Assembly: GCF_022664455.2 (NCBI RefSeq)
Contig: NZ_JAKRKC020000001.1
Span: 62,001-126,000 of the forward strand
From: Actinomadura luzonensis
GTDB lineage: Bacteria > Actinomycetota > Actinomycetes > Streptosporangiales > Streptosporangiaceae
DNA: 64,000 nt
Reading direction: 5' to 3'
The notes beneath the pieces are model-generated. The model was not told where the DNA came from, did not search any database, and saw only the letters and a list, made by a program, of their open reading frames with translations. The position numbers were made by a program, and so were the translations under genes. How positions within the stretch are numbered: position 1 is the stretch's first letter; each line of letters begins with the position of its first letter. Shown piece after piece: positions 41,254-49,478 of the stretch.

Positions 41254-42459
41254 TCAGCGGGGCGCCTGGGCGAGGCCCGCGCCCAGGTCCTCCTCGTCCG
41301 CGTTGTCGTCGAACACCTTGTCCGTCGCGTTCATCAGCAGCGCCCCCGTGACGGCCGCCGCCCTGGCCCCGCCGTCGGCGCGGGCCCGCAGCTCCTCCCA
41401 CCACAGCGCCGTCACGCCCGCCACGTGCGGGGCCGCCATGCTGGTGCCGCTCTTGGAGGTCAGCCCGCCGCCCGCGCGCGCCGACACCACGTCCACGCCC
41501 GGCCCGCTGATCTGCGCGAACGTGTTGGAGAAGTCGGCGACCGCCAGCACCCCCGACTGCTTGCGCCGCACGGCGGCGACGCCGAGCACGCCCTCGGCCG
41601 CCGCGGGCAGCTCCGGGCCGACCTCGAAGTCGGGATCCAGCTCGCGATGGCTGGCGTTGCCGTTGGCGGCGAGGACGACCGTGCCCGGCCCGGTGGCCGC
41701 CTGGGAGGCCGCCATCCGCATGAGGGCGTCGTACATGCGCAGCGTCGCCCGGTACGCCTGCAGCGCCCGCGACATGGCCAGGAACTCCGGCAGGTCCTGT
41801 TCGTCCGCGAGCGTGCGCCAGTAGCGGAAGAAGTCGACGCCGATCGACATCGTGATGAGGTCCGCGCCGTGCTCCAGCGCCCACACCAGGCCCTGGACGA
41901 TGCCGGTGGTCGAGCCCTTGCCGTCGTCGCCCAGCACCTTGCCGACCAGCGCCCGCTCCACGCCGGGCGCGACGCCGATGCGCATGCCCTCCGTCGTCCG
42001 GCCGAAGATCGTGCCCGCGCAGTGGGTGCCGTGGCCGTTCTTGTCGCCCGGGCCGTCACCGGTGAAATCCTGCTCGGTGAGCGTCATCCCGGTGAAGGCG
42101 GGATGGGTGGCGTCGATGCCGGTGTCGAGGACGGCGACCAGCGTGCCGGCCCCCGTACGCGAGGACTGCGGCGCGCCGACCGCCTTGACCCCCCAGGTGA
42201 CCGGCGCGCCCGCCTCCGACTCCGGCAGCGGCGCGGCCGTGGCCTCGGGGCCCTCCGGCAGCACGGTCGGCATCGGCGGGGCCAGCGCGGCCACGGCCGG
42301 GTCGCGGCGGAGCCCGGCGAGGTCCTGCTTGGTCAGCTCGGCGACCTCGACGTGCGGCAGGCTCACCGGGCCGGGCTCGCCGAAGCCGGCGCGCTCCTCG
42401 AACGGCGCCGCGGTCCTGGTCCTGCCGAGGTCGCGCAGGACGATGAACGTCTCTCTCAT
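41254..42459 (-). CDS. S8 family serine peptidase (subtilisin-like), apparently cytosolic
   Basis: 401 residues. The catalytic triad is visible: Asp in VAVLDTGIDATHP near residue 132, His in NGHGTHCAG near 158, and Ser in SGTSMAAPHVAG near 347. There is an N-terminal region of about 110 residues resembling a propeptide (ELTKQDLAGLRRDPAVAALA) but no signal peptide, so it is probably intracellular or exported non-classically. ATG 42459 follows GAGGGGGAGG; an upstream frame to 42519 is non-homologous. Next to chorismate mutase, without a clear link. Confidence 0.93.
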   Translation of the reverse strand: MRETFIVLRDLGRTRTAAPFEERAGFGEPGPVSLPHVEVAELTKQDLAGLRRDPAVAALAPPMPTVLPEGPEATAAPLPESEAGAPVTWGVKAVGAPQSSRTGAGTLVAVLDTGIDATHPAFTGMTLTEQDFTGDGPGDKNGHGTHCAGTIFGRTTEGMRIGVAPGVERALVGKVLGDDGKGSTTGIVQGLVWALEHGADLITMSIGVDFFRYWRTLADEQDLPEFLAMSRALQAYRATLRMYDALMRMAASQAATGPGTVVLAANGNASHRELDPDFEVGPELPAAAEGVLGVAAVRRKQSGVLAVADFSNTFAQISGPGVDVVSARAGGGLTSKSGTSMAAPHVAGVTALWWEELRARADGGARAAAVTGALLMNATDKVFDDNADEEDLGAGLAQAPR

Positions 42460-42534
42460 GGCCTCCCCCTCTCGTCTTCCTCCGAGAGTGGGGCCGGGGG
42501 ACGGGACGCGCCTGAGCATCCCCCTACTCAGGTG

Positions 42535-42867
42535 TCAGCGCCCGCGGGTCTCCGACATGCTGTTGGCGATCAGCTCGTGGTGGCGGACCACCTCGGCGAT
42601 GATGAAGTTCAGGAACCGCTCGGCGAAGACCGGGTCGAGCCGCGACTCCTCAGCCAGGCTGCGCAGGCGGCGGATCTGCTGCGCCTCACGCTCGGGGTCC
42701 GCCGGCGGCAGCCGGTGCTCGGCCTTGAGCCGCCCGACCTCCTGCGTGCACTTGAACCGCTCCGCCAGCAGATGGACCAGGGCGGCGTCCAGGTTGTCGA
42801 TGCTGGCACGGAGCCGCTGAAGCTCCTCGACGACGGACGCCTCCGGGCGGGGCTGGGAGTTTTCCAT
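42535..42867 (-). CDS. Chorismate mutase (AroQ class)
   Basis: 110 residues, all helical. The catalytic pattern of AroQ is readable: R in LRASIDNLDAALVHLLAERF, K in QEVGRLKAEH, and E/R in the LRSLAEESRLDPVFAERF segment. It converts chorismate to prephenate in Phe/Tyr synthesis. No signal peptide, so it is not the secreted form. ATG 42867 (ATG or the GTG two codons earlier at 42873). 75 bp downstream of the subtilase start, same strand. Confidence 0.92.
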   Translation of the reverse strand: MENSQPRPEASVVEELQRLRASIDNLDAALVHLLAERFKCTQEVGRLKAEHRLPPADPEREAQQIRRLRSLAEESRLDPVFAERFLNFIIAEVVRHHELIANSMSETRGR

Positions 42868-42916
42868 GCGCACAGCCTGCCATCACCCGGACGTGACGAT
42901 CACACCAGGTTCGCGA

Positions 42917-43099
42917 TCAGCCGAAGTCGGTGACGCCGCAGACCTCGCAGCGGTAGAGGGTGCCCCGATGGTCCTCGCCGAACTCGCTCCACCAGTGAGC
43001 GTTGCCGGCCAGGTTGGACGGGTCGCCGGAGCAGTACGTCCGGGACCCGATGGGATCGGCGGGGTGGTCGGCGGGAGCCGGGGCGGCAGCCGTGGGCAT
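42917..43099 (-). CDS. Small hypothetical protein with a C-terminal CxxC
   Basis: 60 residues: a Pro/Ala-rich start, CSGDPSNLAGNAHWWSEFG in the middle, and YRCEVCGVTDFG at the end. One CxxC plus a further Cys and His could make a zinc knuckle. ATG 43099 has GGAG at a good distance (TTTGGAGACGCCC). Coding is supported by the ribosome site and by composition; no family recognised. A GAAGCCG-GGGG-CGGCTTC hairpin (43123-43140) lies just upstream. Confidence 0.65.
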   Translation of the reverse strand: MPTAAAPAPADHPADPIGSRTYCSGDPSNLAGNAHWWSEFGEDHRGTLYRCEVCGVTDFG

Positions 43100-43182
43100 G
43101 GGCGTCTCCAAAGCGAGGGGGCGAAGCCGGGGGCGGCTTCTCAGGGCCGCGTTGACAGGCGTACTTCTGCCCTCAGGAAGAC

Positions 43183-43201
43183 GTTCGAAACCTTTCGAAA
43201 C
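43183..43201. promoter_or_regulatory. Tandem TTCGAAAC motifs
   Basis: GTTCGAAAC (43183-43191) and TTTCGAAAC (43193-43201) are near-palindromic and ten bases apart, about 90 bp upstream of the small CxxC gene on the minus strand. A TTGACA occurs at 43152-43157 on the plus strand with no gene to serve. Candidate regulator binding sites only. Confidence 0.3.
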
Positions 43202-43283
43202 ATGAGGAGACGCAGGTCACGTTGGTGGCCGTGCGCCACGGACGAGCGCGCCGCCCGGCCTGCCCGCGAGCAGGGCGGCGGGC

Positions 43284-44123
43284 TCACTCGCCGGGCGGGA
43301 AGTCGGCCGAGCGGCTGACCTCGGCCCACTGCTCGGCCTCGGCGGCGCGCCTGTCGGACGAGGCCCGCGCCATCTCGACCGCCTGGACGCCCAGCAGCAG
43401 GCGCAGCGGCGGCTCGTCCTCGTCGGCGACGCGGGTGATGATCCGCGCCGCGCGGACCGGGTCGCCGCGCCAGGTGGCGACGGTGCTCTCGCGGTAGCGG
43501 TTCATCTCGCCGACCGTCGCCTCGTAGTCCTCGCCCACGGGCAGTGCGGTCATGGACGAGCCGCCCCAGTCGGTGCGGAACCCGCCGGGCTCGATGATGG
43601 TGACCTTGACGCCGAGCGGCTTGACCTCGGCGTTCAGCACCTCGGAGAAGCCCTCGACGGCGAACTTGGCGCTCTGGTAGGCGCTCATGCCCGGCGAGCC
43701 GCCGACGCGCCCGCCGATGGAGGAGAACTGGATGAAGTGGCCGGAGCGCTGGCGGCGCAGGACCGGCAGGGCCGCCTTGGTGACGTTGACGACGCCGAAG
43801 AAGTTCGTCTCGAACTGGGCGCGGAACTCCTCCTCCGGCATCTCCTCGATGCTGGCGCTGGTGGCGTAGCCGGCGTTGTTGACGACGACGTCGAGGCGGC
43901 CGAACGCGTCGAGCGCCTGCCGGACGGCGTCCTCGGCGGCCTTGACGTCGGTGACGTCGAGCGCGGCCACGCGGACGCGGTCGCCGTAGCGGCTGACGAG
44001 GCCGGCGAGCTGCTCGGGGCGGCGCGCGGTGACGACGGCCCGCCCGCCGCCGTCGAGCACGGCGTGGGCGAGGGCGAGGCCGAAGCCGCGCGAGCTGCCG
44101 GTGATGAGCCAGACCTTGGACAT
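43284..44123 (-). CDS. SDR family oxidoreductase
   Basis: 279 residues, classical SDR. The cofactor loop is WLITGSSRGFGLALAHAVL (residues 5-23) with TARR after strand 2, suggesting NADP(H). NNAGYATSASIEE, Ser in FIQFSSIGGRVG and YQSAK complete the site. This resembles the YkvO/DltE-like oxidoreductases common in actinobacteria. ATG 44123 follows GGGGACG. It is divergent from a TetR gene with operator-like palindromes between them. Confidence 0.93.
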   Translation of the reverse strand: MSKVWLITGSSRGFGLALAHAVLDGGGRAVVTARRPEQLAGLVSRYGDRVRVAALDVTDVKAAEDAVRQALDAFGRLDVVVNNAGYATSASIEEMPEEEFRAQFETNFFGVVNVTKAALPVLRRQRSGHFIQFSSIGGRVGGSPGMSAYQSAKFAVEGFSEVLNAEVKPLGVKVTIIEPGGFRTDWGGSSMTALPVGEDYEATVGEMNRYRESTVATWRGDPVRAARIITRVADEDEPPLRLLLGVQAVEMARASSDRRAAEAEQWAEVSRSADFPPGE

Positions 44124-44149
44124 GGGACGTCCCCGCTTCCGTGAGCTAA

Positions 44150-44214
44150 CTAAACAGTCATTTAGATGCTGCACCCAGCAGTCGCGGTTGTCAAATAAAC
44201 GGTTAGTTGGTTTA
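44150..44214. promoter_or_regulatory. Two operator-like palindromes in the SDR/TetR divergent promoter
   Basis: CTAAA-N6-TTTAG (44150-44165) and TAAAC-N9-GTTTA (44196-44214) flank the middle of the 101-bp intergenic region. The first is 27 bp from the SDR start and the second 11 bp from the TetR start, so both genes could be repressed by the TetR protein. The region is distinctly AT-rich. Confidence 0.55.
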
Positions 44215-44224
44215 GGCTGGGGGC

Positions 44225-44809
44225 ATGTCGCAGCAATCCCGGCCGACCAGACCCCGTGACGCCGAGGCGACGCGCGCCCGGCTGCTCCAGGCGGCCACCG
44301 AGGAGTTCGCCGCCCACGGCATCGCGGGCGCCCGCGTCGACCGCATCGGCGCGGCGGCCGGCGCCAACAAGGCCCTCATCTACACCTATTTCGGCAACAA
44401 GGAGCAGCTCTTCGACGCGGTCATGGACGTGCACGTCACCCGCGTCCTCGACCAGGTGCCCTTCACCCCCGAGGACCTGCCGGGCTACGCGGGCCGCCTG
44501 TTCGACTTCCTCCTCGCCAACCCCCACCAGCTCCGCCTGGCCACCTGGCACCGCCTCGAACGCTCCGGCACCGGCCACGAGCCCGGCGGCCTCCGCGACT
44601 CCATGCGGCAGAAGACCGAGGCGGTCGCCGCCGCCCAGGCCGGCGGGCAGGTGCCGGACACCCTGGGCCCCGAGGACCTGCTGACCTTCACCCTGGCGCT
44701 GGCCAGTGCGTGGACGCCGACCAGCCCGATGGCCCCCGCGTCCGGCCGCGACGCGCGCGAGCACCGCGACGCGGTCGTCGAGGCCGTCCGCCGGCTCGTC
44801 GCCGGCTGA
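44225..44809 (+). CDS. TetR/AcrR family transcriptional regulator
   Basis: 194 residues. The N-terminal HTH (about 14-62) contains GARVDRIGAAAGANKALIY-type recognition helix and FGNKEQLFDAVM. The ligand domain FTLALASAWTPTSP is typical of the TetR_C_33-like group. ATG 44225 is preceded by GGGGGC. It is divergent from the SDR gene and probably represses it and itself through the palindromes at 44150-44214. Confidence 0.93.
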   Translation: MSQQSRPTRPRDAEATRARLLQAATEEFAAHGIAGARVDRIGAAAGANKALIYTYFGNKEQLFDAVMDVHVTRVLDQVPFTPEDLPGYAGRLFDFLLANPHQLRLATWHRLERSGTGHEPGGLRDSMRQKTEAVAAAQAGGQVPDTLGPEDLLTFTLALASAWTPTSPMAPASGRDAREHRDAVVEAVRRLVAG

Positions 44810-44844
44810 AGCCGCCTCCGGCACGCCACCGGGCGGCCGGCCGG

Positions 44845-46386
44845 CTACAGCCCGCCGGCGCGCGACCCGTCGCCGGGCGCGCGGTAGGCGATCCGCTCGA
44901 AGCGCGCCGAGCAGCCCTCCCCCGCCAGGTCCTGCACCCAGAGGCCGACGAAGGCGCCGGTGAAGCCGAAGGCGCGGATCTGGCCGTCGATCCGCTCGTC
45001 GGCGTACTCGTCGGACAGGATCGTGGCGTCCAGGTCGGGGCCGTACGCGTCGCCGTGGCCGAAGCGCACCACGGGCCCGTCGAGCTCCACCCGCAGCCGC
45101 ACCTCGGCCGCGGCCGGCCCGAGCAGCCGCTCGGTGCGCACGCCCCGGTCGCTCGTGGTCAGCACCAGGCCCTCGGTGGTCAGGGCGAGGTAGTGCCAGT
45201 TGCGCGAGTTGTAGTAGGCGGTGATGCCCGCCGACTGGTGGACGCCGTCCGGTGTGAACCGCAGGACCGTCTCCAGCGAGCACGTCCGGTCCGTGACGCG
45301 TCGGGCGACCAGGCTGGGGGCGCGCAGCCCGTACGGCGACTGCCCGCCGCGGACGGTGAGGCCGTCGGCGTCGGCGCTCACCCAGTCGGGCGAGGCGGGC
45401 CGCCGCAGGGTGCTCCAGTTCCTGCTGAAGTCGCTGCTGAAGTCACTGCTGAAGTCACTGCCGGACGCGTCGTCGTCCTCCCACGGGTGCGCGGGCAGCG
45501 CGGGCGGCTGCACCTCCACGGCGGGCACGCCGCCCGCGACGCGCGGCCAGCCGTCCTCCCAGACCACGCGCTGCAACGCCGTCTCGCGGCCGAGCACGCA
45601 CCTGCGGCCCGGGTACGGCCGGGCCACCAGGTGGGCGAGGTACCACTCGCCGTCCTGCGTCCGCACCAGGCAGCCGTGCCCCGCTTTCTGCAGCTCCAGG
45701 CCGGGGTCGTGGCGGGAGGTCAGCATCGGGCCGGCGGGGTCCTCCTCGTACGGGCCGGACATCGTGCGGGACCGCAGCACCGTGACCTGGTGGGTGTAGC
45801 CGGTGCCGCCCTCGGCCACCATCAGGTAGTACCAGCCGTCGACGTGGTAGAGGTGCGGGCCCTCGGTGGTGTCGCGCTCGGGCAGGATCAGCTCGGGCTT
45901 GCCGCCGTGCAGGGGTCGCAGCTCGATGCCGGAGAAGCCGCGGCCGGGCCGGGAGTCGAAGACCATGTAGAGCAGGAAGCTGCGGTCGTCCTCGTGGTAG
46001 AGCGCGGCGTCGAAGCCGCGGCCGGTCAGCCGGACCGGGTCGGACCAGGGGCCGTCGATCGCGGGGGCGGTGACCAGGTAGTTGGCGACGTCCTTGTAGC
46101 CGAGGGCGTAGTTGTCGCTGACGCTGTAGACGAGGTGGAACAGCCCGTCGTGGTAGGTGAGGTCGGGCGCCCAGACGCCGCCGGAGTCGGGAACGCCGGA
46201 CAGGTCGAGCAGCCTGCGCTCGGTGAGGATGCCGCCCAGCGGACGCCAGTGCACGAGGTCGCGCGAGTGGTGGACGCGCACGCCGGGATACCACTCGAAG
46301 GTCGAGGTGGCGAGGTAGTGGTCCGCGCCCACCCGCAGGATGGACGGGTCGGGGTGGAAGCCGGGCAGGACGGGGTTGCGGATCAC
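44845..46386 (-). CDS. Glycoside hydrolase family 43 (beta-xylosidase/arabinofuranosidase type)
   Basis: 513 residues. A five-bladed propeller holds the catalytic base D13 in HPDPS, the pKa-tuning Asp in GVWAPDLTY and the acid E175 in TTEGPHLY. A C-terminal beta-sandwich (DUF1349-like, from about 310) completes the GH43_11 layout seen in XynB. No signal peptide, so it cleaves imported xylo- or arabino-oligosaccharides in the cytosol. A (SDFS)3 insertion in the inter-domain linker is encoded by a 12-bp x3 repeat (45424-45459). ATG 46386 follows GAGGAGACC. Confidence 0.93.
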   Translation of the reverse strand: MIRNPVLPGFHPDPSILRVGADHYLATSTFEWYPGVRVHHSRDLVHWRPLGGILTERRLLDLSGVPDSGGVWAPDLTYHDGLFHLVYSVSDNYALGYKDVANYLVTAPAIDGPWSDPVRLTGRGFDAALYHEDDRSFLLYMVFDSRPGRGFSGIELRPLHGGKPELILPERDTTEGPHLYHVDGWYYLMVAEGGTGYTHQVTVLRSRTMSGPYEEDPAGPMLTSRHDPGLELQKAGHGCLVRTQDGEWYLAHLVARPYPGRRCVLGRETALQRVVWEDGWPRVAGGVPAVEVQPPALPAHPWEDDDASGSDFSSDFSSDFSRNWSTLRRPASPDWVSADADGLTVRGGQSPYGLRAPSLVARRVTDRTCSLETVLRFTPDGVHQSAGITAYYNSRNWHYLALTTEGLVLTTSDRGVRTERLLGPAAAEVRLRVELDGPVVRFGHGDAYGPDLDATILSDEYADERIDGQIRAFGFTGAFVGLWVQDLAGEGCSARFERIAYRAPGDGSRAGGL

Positions 46387-46670
46387 GTGGTCTCCTCGGG
46401 GCGGGGTGGGCGGTCAGAGGTGGGCGACCGGGATCGCCAGGACGGCATGTTCCCGATCTTTCCGCACATTCCGAGCCCCGGTGGGGGTGCGGGTCGCGGC
46501 GGCCTGCCCGGGGTGGGGCCGGAGCAGAAGGCGTTTGAGACTGATTGATGACGGTATGGACTCTTGAGCAGGGAAAATGGAGATCGCCCCGCTTTGGGGG
46601 CCTTCCTTCCGGGGGAGGCGAAACAGGCGGTCTCGGCAATCCACGGGGCCGCCGGATCGGGGGAACCCAC

Positions 46671-46955
46671 ATGCGCAAGACACTCACCGGACTGGGCCTG
46701 GCGTTCTTTCTGACGCTCGCACCGGCCGCCGCGGCCACGGCCGAGACGCCGGTCGCGCCCGTCGCGCACAGCCAGGTCACTCCTGCGCCGCAGGACAACA
46801 ACAACCGCGCCAACGACGACGGAGGCGGCAAGGCCGGCCTGTGGGGCCTGCTGGGCCTGCTCGGGCTCCTCGGCTTCGCCGGCATGAAGCGCAACCACGA
46901 GCGCCACGAGGTCGGCACCGCCGAGAACGTGGGCAACCGCAACATGCGCCGGTAG
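46671..46955 (+). CDS. WGxxGxxG family small membrane-anchored protein
   Basis: 94 residues: signal peptide MRKTLTGLGLAFFLTLAPA, a short hydrophilic middle rich in Asn and Asp, the tripartite anchor WGLLGLLGLLGFAGMKR, and a charged tail ending NMRR. This is the WGxxGxxG sorting-signal-like arrangement. ATG 46671 follows GGGGGAA. The 284-bp region upstream holds no other gene that I can support. A strong hairpin terminator follows at 47010. Confidence 0.85.
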   Translation: MRKTLTGLGLAFFLTLAPAAAATAETPVAPVAHSQVTPAPQDNNNRANDDGGGKAGLWGLLGLLGLLGFAGMKRNHERHEVGTAENVGNRNMRR

Positions 46956-47009
46956 AGCACCGGCCACGAGGCGAGCCGGCGACGAGGCCGGCGCCCGCCT
47001 CCACCCTTC

Positions 47010-47035
47010 GGGGCCCGCCGTCCGCGGCGGGCCCC
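47010..47035 (+). terminator. GC hairpin terminator
   Basis: GGGGCCCGCCG (47010-47020) pairs with CGGCGGGCCCC (47025-47035) around a 4-base loop, 54 bp after the WGxxGxxG gene. There is no T-run, as is usual in actinobacteria. Confidence 0.75.
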
Positions 47036-47115
47036 GACCCATGTCCCCGGCAGGCCCCTTTGCCGGGACCGACCCGTCTCCCGGGCCGAATTTGGCCGAG
47101 CGAAATGTCCTTATT

Positions 47116-47142
47116 GTGATACTTCGCGGCTTTTGAGGGTAT
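47116..47142 (+). promoter_or_regulatory. SigB-like promoter candidate for the PRC/DUF2382 gene
   Basis: GTGA (47116-47119) and GGGTAT (47137-47142), 17 nt apart, resemble the GTTT/GGGTAT consensus of actinobacterial SigB/SigF-type stress sigma factors. The start point would be about 36 nt before GTG 47186. This fits the stress-protein nature of the product. Confidence 0.4.
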
Positions 47143-47185
47143 TCGTCTCTTTTGAAGCAAGACGAACAATTCGGGGGAAATCGTC

Positions 47186-48130
47186 GTGGCACTGCAGACA
47201 GAGATCCGTAGCCTGTTCGACTGCCACCTCGTGGGATCGGACGGGCAGTCCATCGGCCAGGTAGGCCAGGTATACCTCAACGACCGCACCGGCGAGCCGG
47301 AGTGGGTCACCGTCCGGACCGGTCTGTTCGGCATGAAGCAGACCTTCGTGCCCCTGACCGGCTCGCACCGCAACGGGGAGGAGATCCGCGTCCCCTTCGA
47401 CAAGGAGAGGATCAAGGACGCGCCGAACATCGACGTGGACGGTCACCTGTCCGTCGAGGAGGAGGCCCAGCTCTACCGGCACTACGGCCTCCAGCCGCCG
47501 GGCGCCGTCCCGCAGCAGCGCAGCACCTCGCCCACCGGCGAACGCCGTCCGGACGACGCCAAGGCCCGCGGGATGACCACGCCCGTCACGCCGCCGCCCG
47601 CGACCGGGGGCATGGCCGGCACCGGCCCGACCGGCCACCGGCGGGACATGGGCGACATGGAGCGCATGCGCCCCAAGGACGAGATGGGCCGCACCCGCGA
47701 CATGGGCCGCATGGGGGACATGGGCGATCGCGAGATCGACATGACCACGTCCGAGGAGCAGCTCCGCATCGGCAAGGAGACGGTCGAGACCGGCCGGGTC
47801 CGGCTCCGCAAGTACGTCGAGACCGAGAACGTCCAGGAGACGGTGCCGCTCAGCCACGAGGAGGTCGTCATCGAGCGCGAGCCGATCCGCGACGGCGACG
47901 TGACCGGCGGCCCGTACGAGATCGGCGAGGACGAGCAGAGCATCACGCTGCACGAGGAGCGCGCGGTGGTCGGCAAGGAGACCCGGCCCGTCGAGCACGT
48001 CCACGTGCGCAAGGAGTCCGTCCAGCACGAGGAGACCGTGGGCGGCCAGGTGCGCAAGGAGCACATCGAGGTCGACGAGGACGGCACGACCCGCGACCGC
48101 CGGCGGGGCGACGACCGCCCGCCGCTGTAA
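47186..48130 (+). CDS. PRC-barrel and DUF2382 (YsnF-like) stress protein
   Basis: 314 residues. The PRC-barrel is N-terminal (about 10-85; VYLNDRTGEPEWVTVRTGLF), a Met/Gly/Asp-rich linker (MGDMERMRPKDEMGRTRDMG) runs from about 140 to 190, and DUF2382 is C-terminal (EEQLRIGKETVETGRVRLRK and later copies of the same beta pattern). Related proteins are general stress proteins of unknown mechanism. GTG 47186 follows GGGGGAAA. A SigB-like promoter and a strong terminator frame it as a single-gene unit. Confidence 0.92.
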   Translation: MALQTEIRSLFDCHLVGSDGQSIGQVGQVYLNDRTGEPEWVTVRTGLFGMKQTFVPLTGSHRNGEEIRVPFDKERIKDAPNIDVDGHLSVEEEAQLYRHYGLQPPGAVPQQRSTSPTGERRPDDAKARGMTTPVTPPPATGGMAGTGPTGHRRDMGDMERMRPKDEMGRTRDMGRMGDMGDREIDMTTSEEQLRIGKETVETGRVRLRKYVETENVQETVPLSHEEVVIEREPIRDGDVTGGPYEIGEDEQSITLHEERAVVGKETRPVEHVHVRKESVQHEETVGGQVRKEHIEVDEDGTTRDRRRGDDRPPL

Positions 48131-48153
48131 CCGCGCTCGCGCCCAGCGGCACC

Positions 48154-48185
48154 ACGGGCGGGCCTCGCACCCGAGGCCCGCCCGT
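48154..48185. terminator. 13-bp stem bidirectional terminator
   Basis: ACGGGCGGGCCTC (48154-48166) pairs perfectly with GAGGCCCGCCCGT (48173-48185) around a 6-base loop, in the gap between the converging stress-protein and glycosyltransferase genes. Confidence 0.85.
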
Positions 48186-48202
48186 CGGCGTGCCCGCCGG
48201 CG

Positions 48203-49474
48203 CTAGGCGACCTCGACGATCGGCGCCGGGGGGAAGAGGTCGTCGAACACCACCGCCCGGTCGAAGCGGAGCGCGCGGGCGCGGGCCCGCAGCTCCAGGT
48301 CCTGCCGCTCGGCGGCGGACATCTCCAGCACCACCCGGTCGAGGGCGGCGGCCAGGCCCAGGACGTCGCCGGGCGCGACGATGACGGCCGTGTCGCCGAC
48401 CGCCTCGGCGGTGCCCCCGGTCGTGGTGGTGATGATCGGCCCGCCCCCGGCCAGCATCTTCTCGGCCAGCGCGATGCCGAAGGTCTCCACGAAGTCGGGC
48501 TCGGGCTTGGTGGGCAGCGCGTAGGCCGCGCAGCCGTGCATGAGCAGCGCCTTCTCCTGGTCGTCGACGTCGCTGAGGAAGACCACCCGGTCGTCCTCCT
48601 CGGCGAGGGCCTGGACGTGCTCCAGCGCCGGGCCGGTGCCCGCGACCACCAGCTTGACCCGTTCGCGGCAGCGCGCCTGGGCGAAGGCCGTGACCAGCTC
48701 GTAGACGCCCTTGGCCCGGGTCACCCTGGACAGGAACAGCACGTAGCCGTCGCGTTCCAGCCCGCGGCGGGCCAGCGCCGCGTCCACGTCGTTCTGGTCG
48801 AGGTCGAGGAAGGCGGTGGAGTCGATGGGCGGGTAGCTGACGCTGACCCGGCGGCGGCACTGCTCGGCGAAGGAGGTGCCGCAGTGCGCGTCGACCTGCC
48901 CGGCCGCGGCGACGATCTCGTCCCTGGTGTAGTCGGAGACCGCCACGACCTCGTCGTTGGCGAGGAACGTGGTGAACAGCGCGGTCGCCGCGCCGAACCG
49001 GCCGTCGCGCAGGCACGAGGCGATCACGTTGGTCACGTCGGAGCCGACCGCCTTGGCGACGGTGTGCACGTCGGGCGCGAACCCGGCCGCGCGGGCCGCC
49101 GCGACCGCGTCCACGACGACCGAGGTGTGCGGCGCGAGGTACATCGACAGGCACGTGGTCGGCACGCCCTCGGCGAGCAGCTCGACCAGCCGGCCGGTGA
49201 GCCCGGCCTGGAAGCGCCCGTCGGGCACCCGGTAGTCGCCGACCGGCTCCGGCCGCTCCACGGTGATGCCGGGGCTGTAGGGCAGCAGCCGGTCCAGCGG
49301 CTTGAGCGGCAGCCCGGCCGCCTGCAGCGCCGGGATCGGCCAGGTCAGCAGCCGTACGTCGGTGAACCCACGGGTCAGCGCCACCTCGGCGAGGTTGCGC
49401 GCTTCGCCGGAATGGCCGCAGATGACCGGGTCGGCCCTGACCACGATGACGAGACGGCGATGCGGGTGGTTCAT
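48203..49474 (-). CDS. Glycosyltransferase family 4 (GT-B fold)
   Basis: 423 residues. The C-terminal half carries the GT4 nucleotide-sugar site: FLSRVTRAKGVYELV near 245 and the ExxxxxxxE signature in ETFGIALAEKMLAGGGP, followed by TTTTGGTAEAV. No membrane segment or signal. It transfers a sugar from an NDP-sugar to an unknown acceptor. ATG 49474 follows GGAGGTAGCGCG. It lies 4 bp after a GH92 mannosidase in the same direction, so the two probably act on one mannose-containing molecule. Confidence 0.9.
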   Translation of the reverse strand: MNHPHRRLVIVVRADPVICGHSGEARNLAEVALTRGFTDVRLLTWPIPALQAAGLPLKPLDRLLPYSPGITVERPEPVGDYRVPDGRFQAGLTGRLVELLAEGVPTTCLSMYLAPHTSVVVDAVAAARAAGFAPDVHTVAKAVGSDVTNVIASCLRDGRFGAATALFTTFLANDEVVAVSDYTRDEIVAAAGQVDAHCGTSFAEQCRRRVSVSYPPIDSTAFLDLDQNDVDAALARRGLERDGYVLFLSRVTRAKGVYELVTAFAQARCRERVKLVVAGTGPALEHVQALAEEDDRVVFLSDVDDQEKALLMHGCAAYALPTKPEPDFVETFGIALAEKMLAGGGPIITTTTGGTAEAVGDTAVIVAPGDVLGLAAALDRVVLEMSAAERQDLELRARARALRFDRAVVFDDLFPPAPIVEVA

Positions 49475-49478
49475 CGCG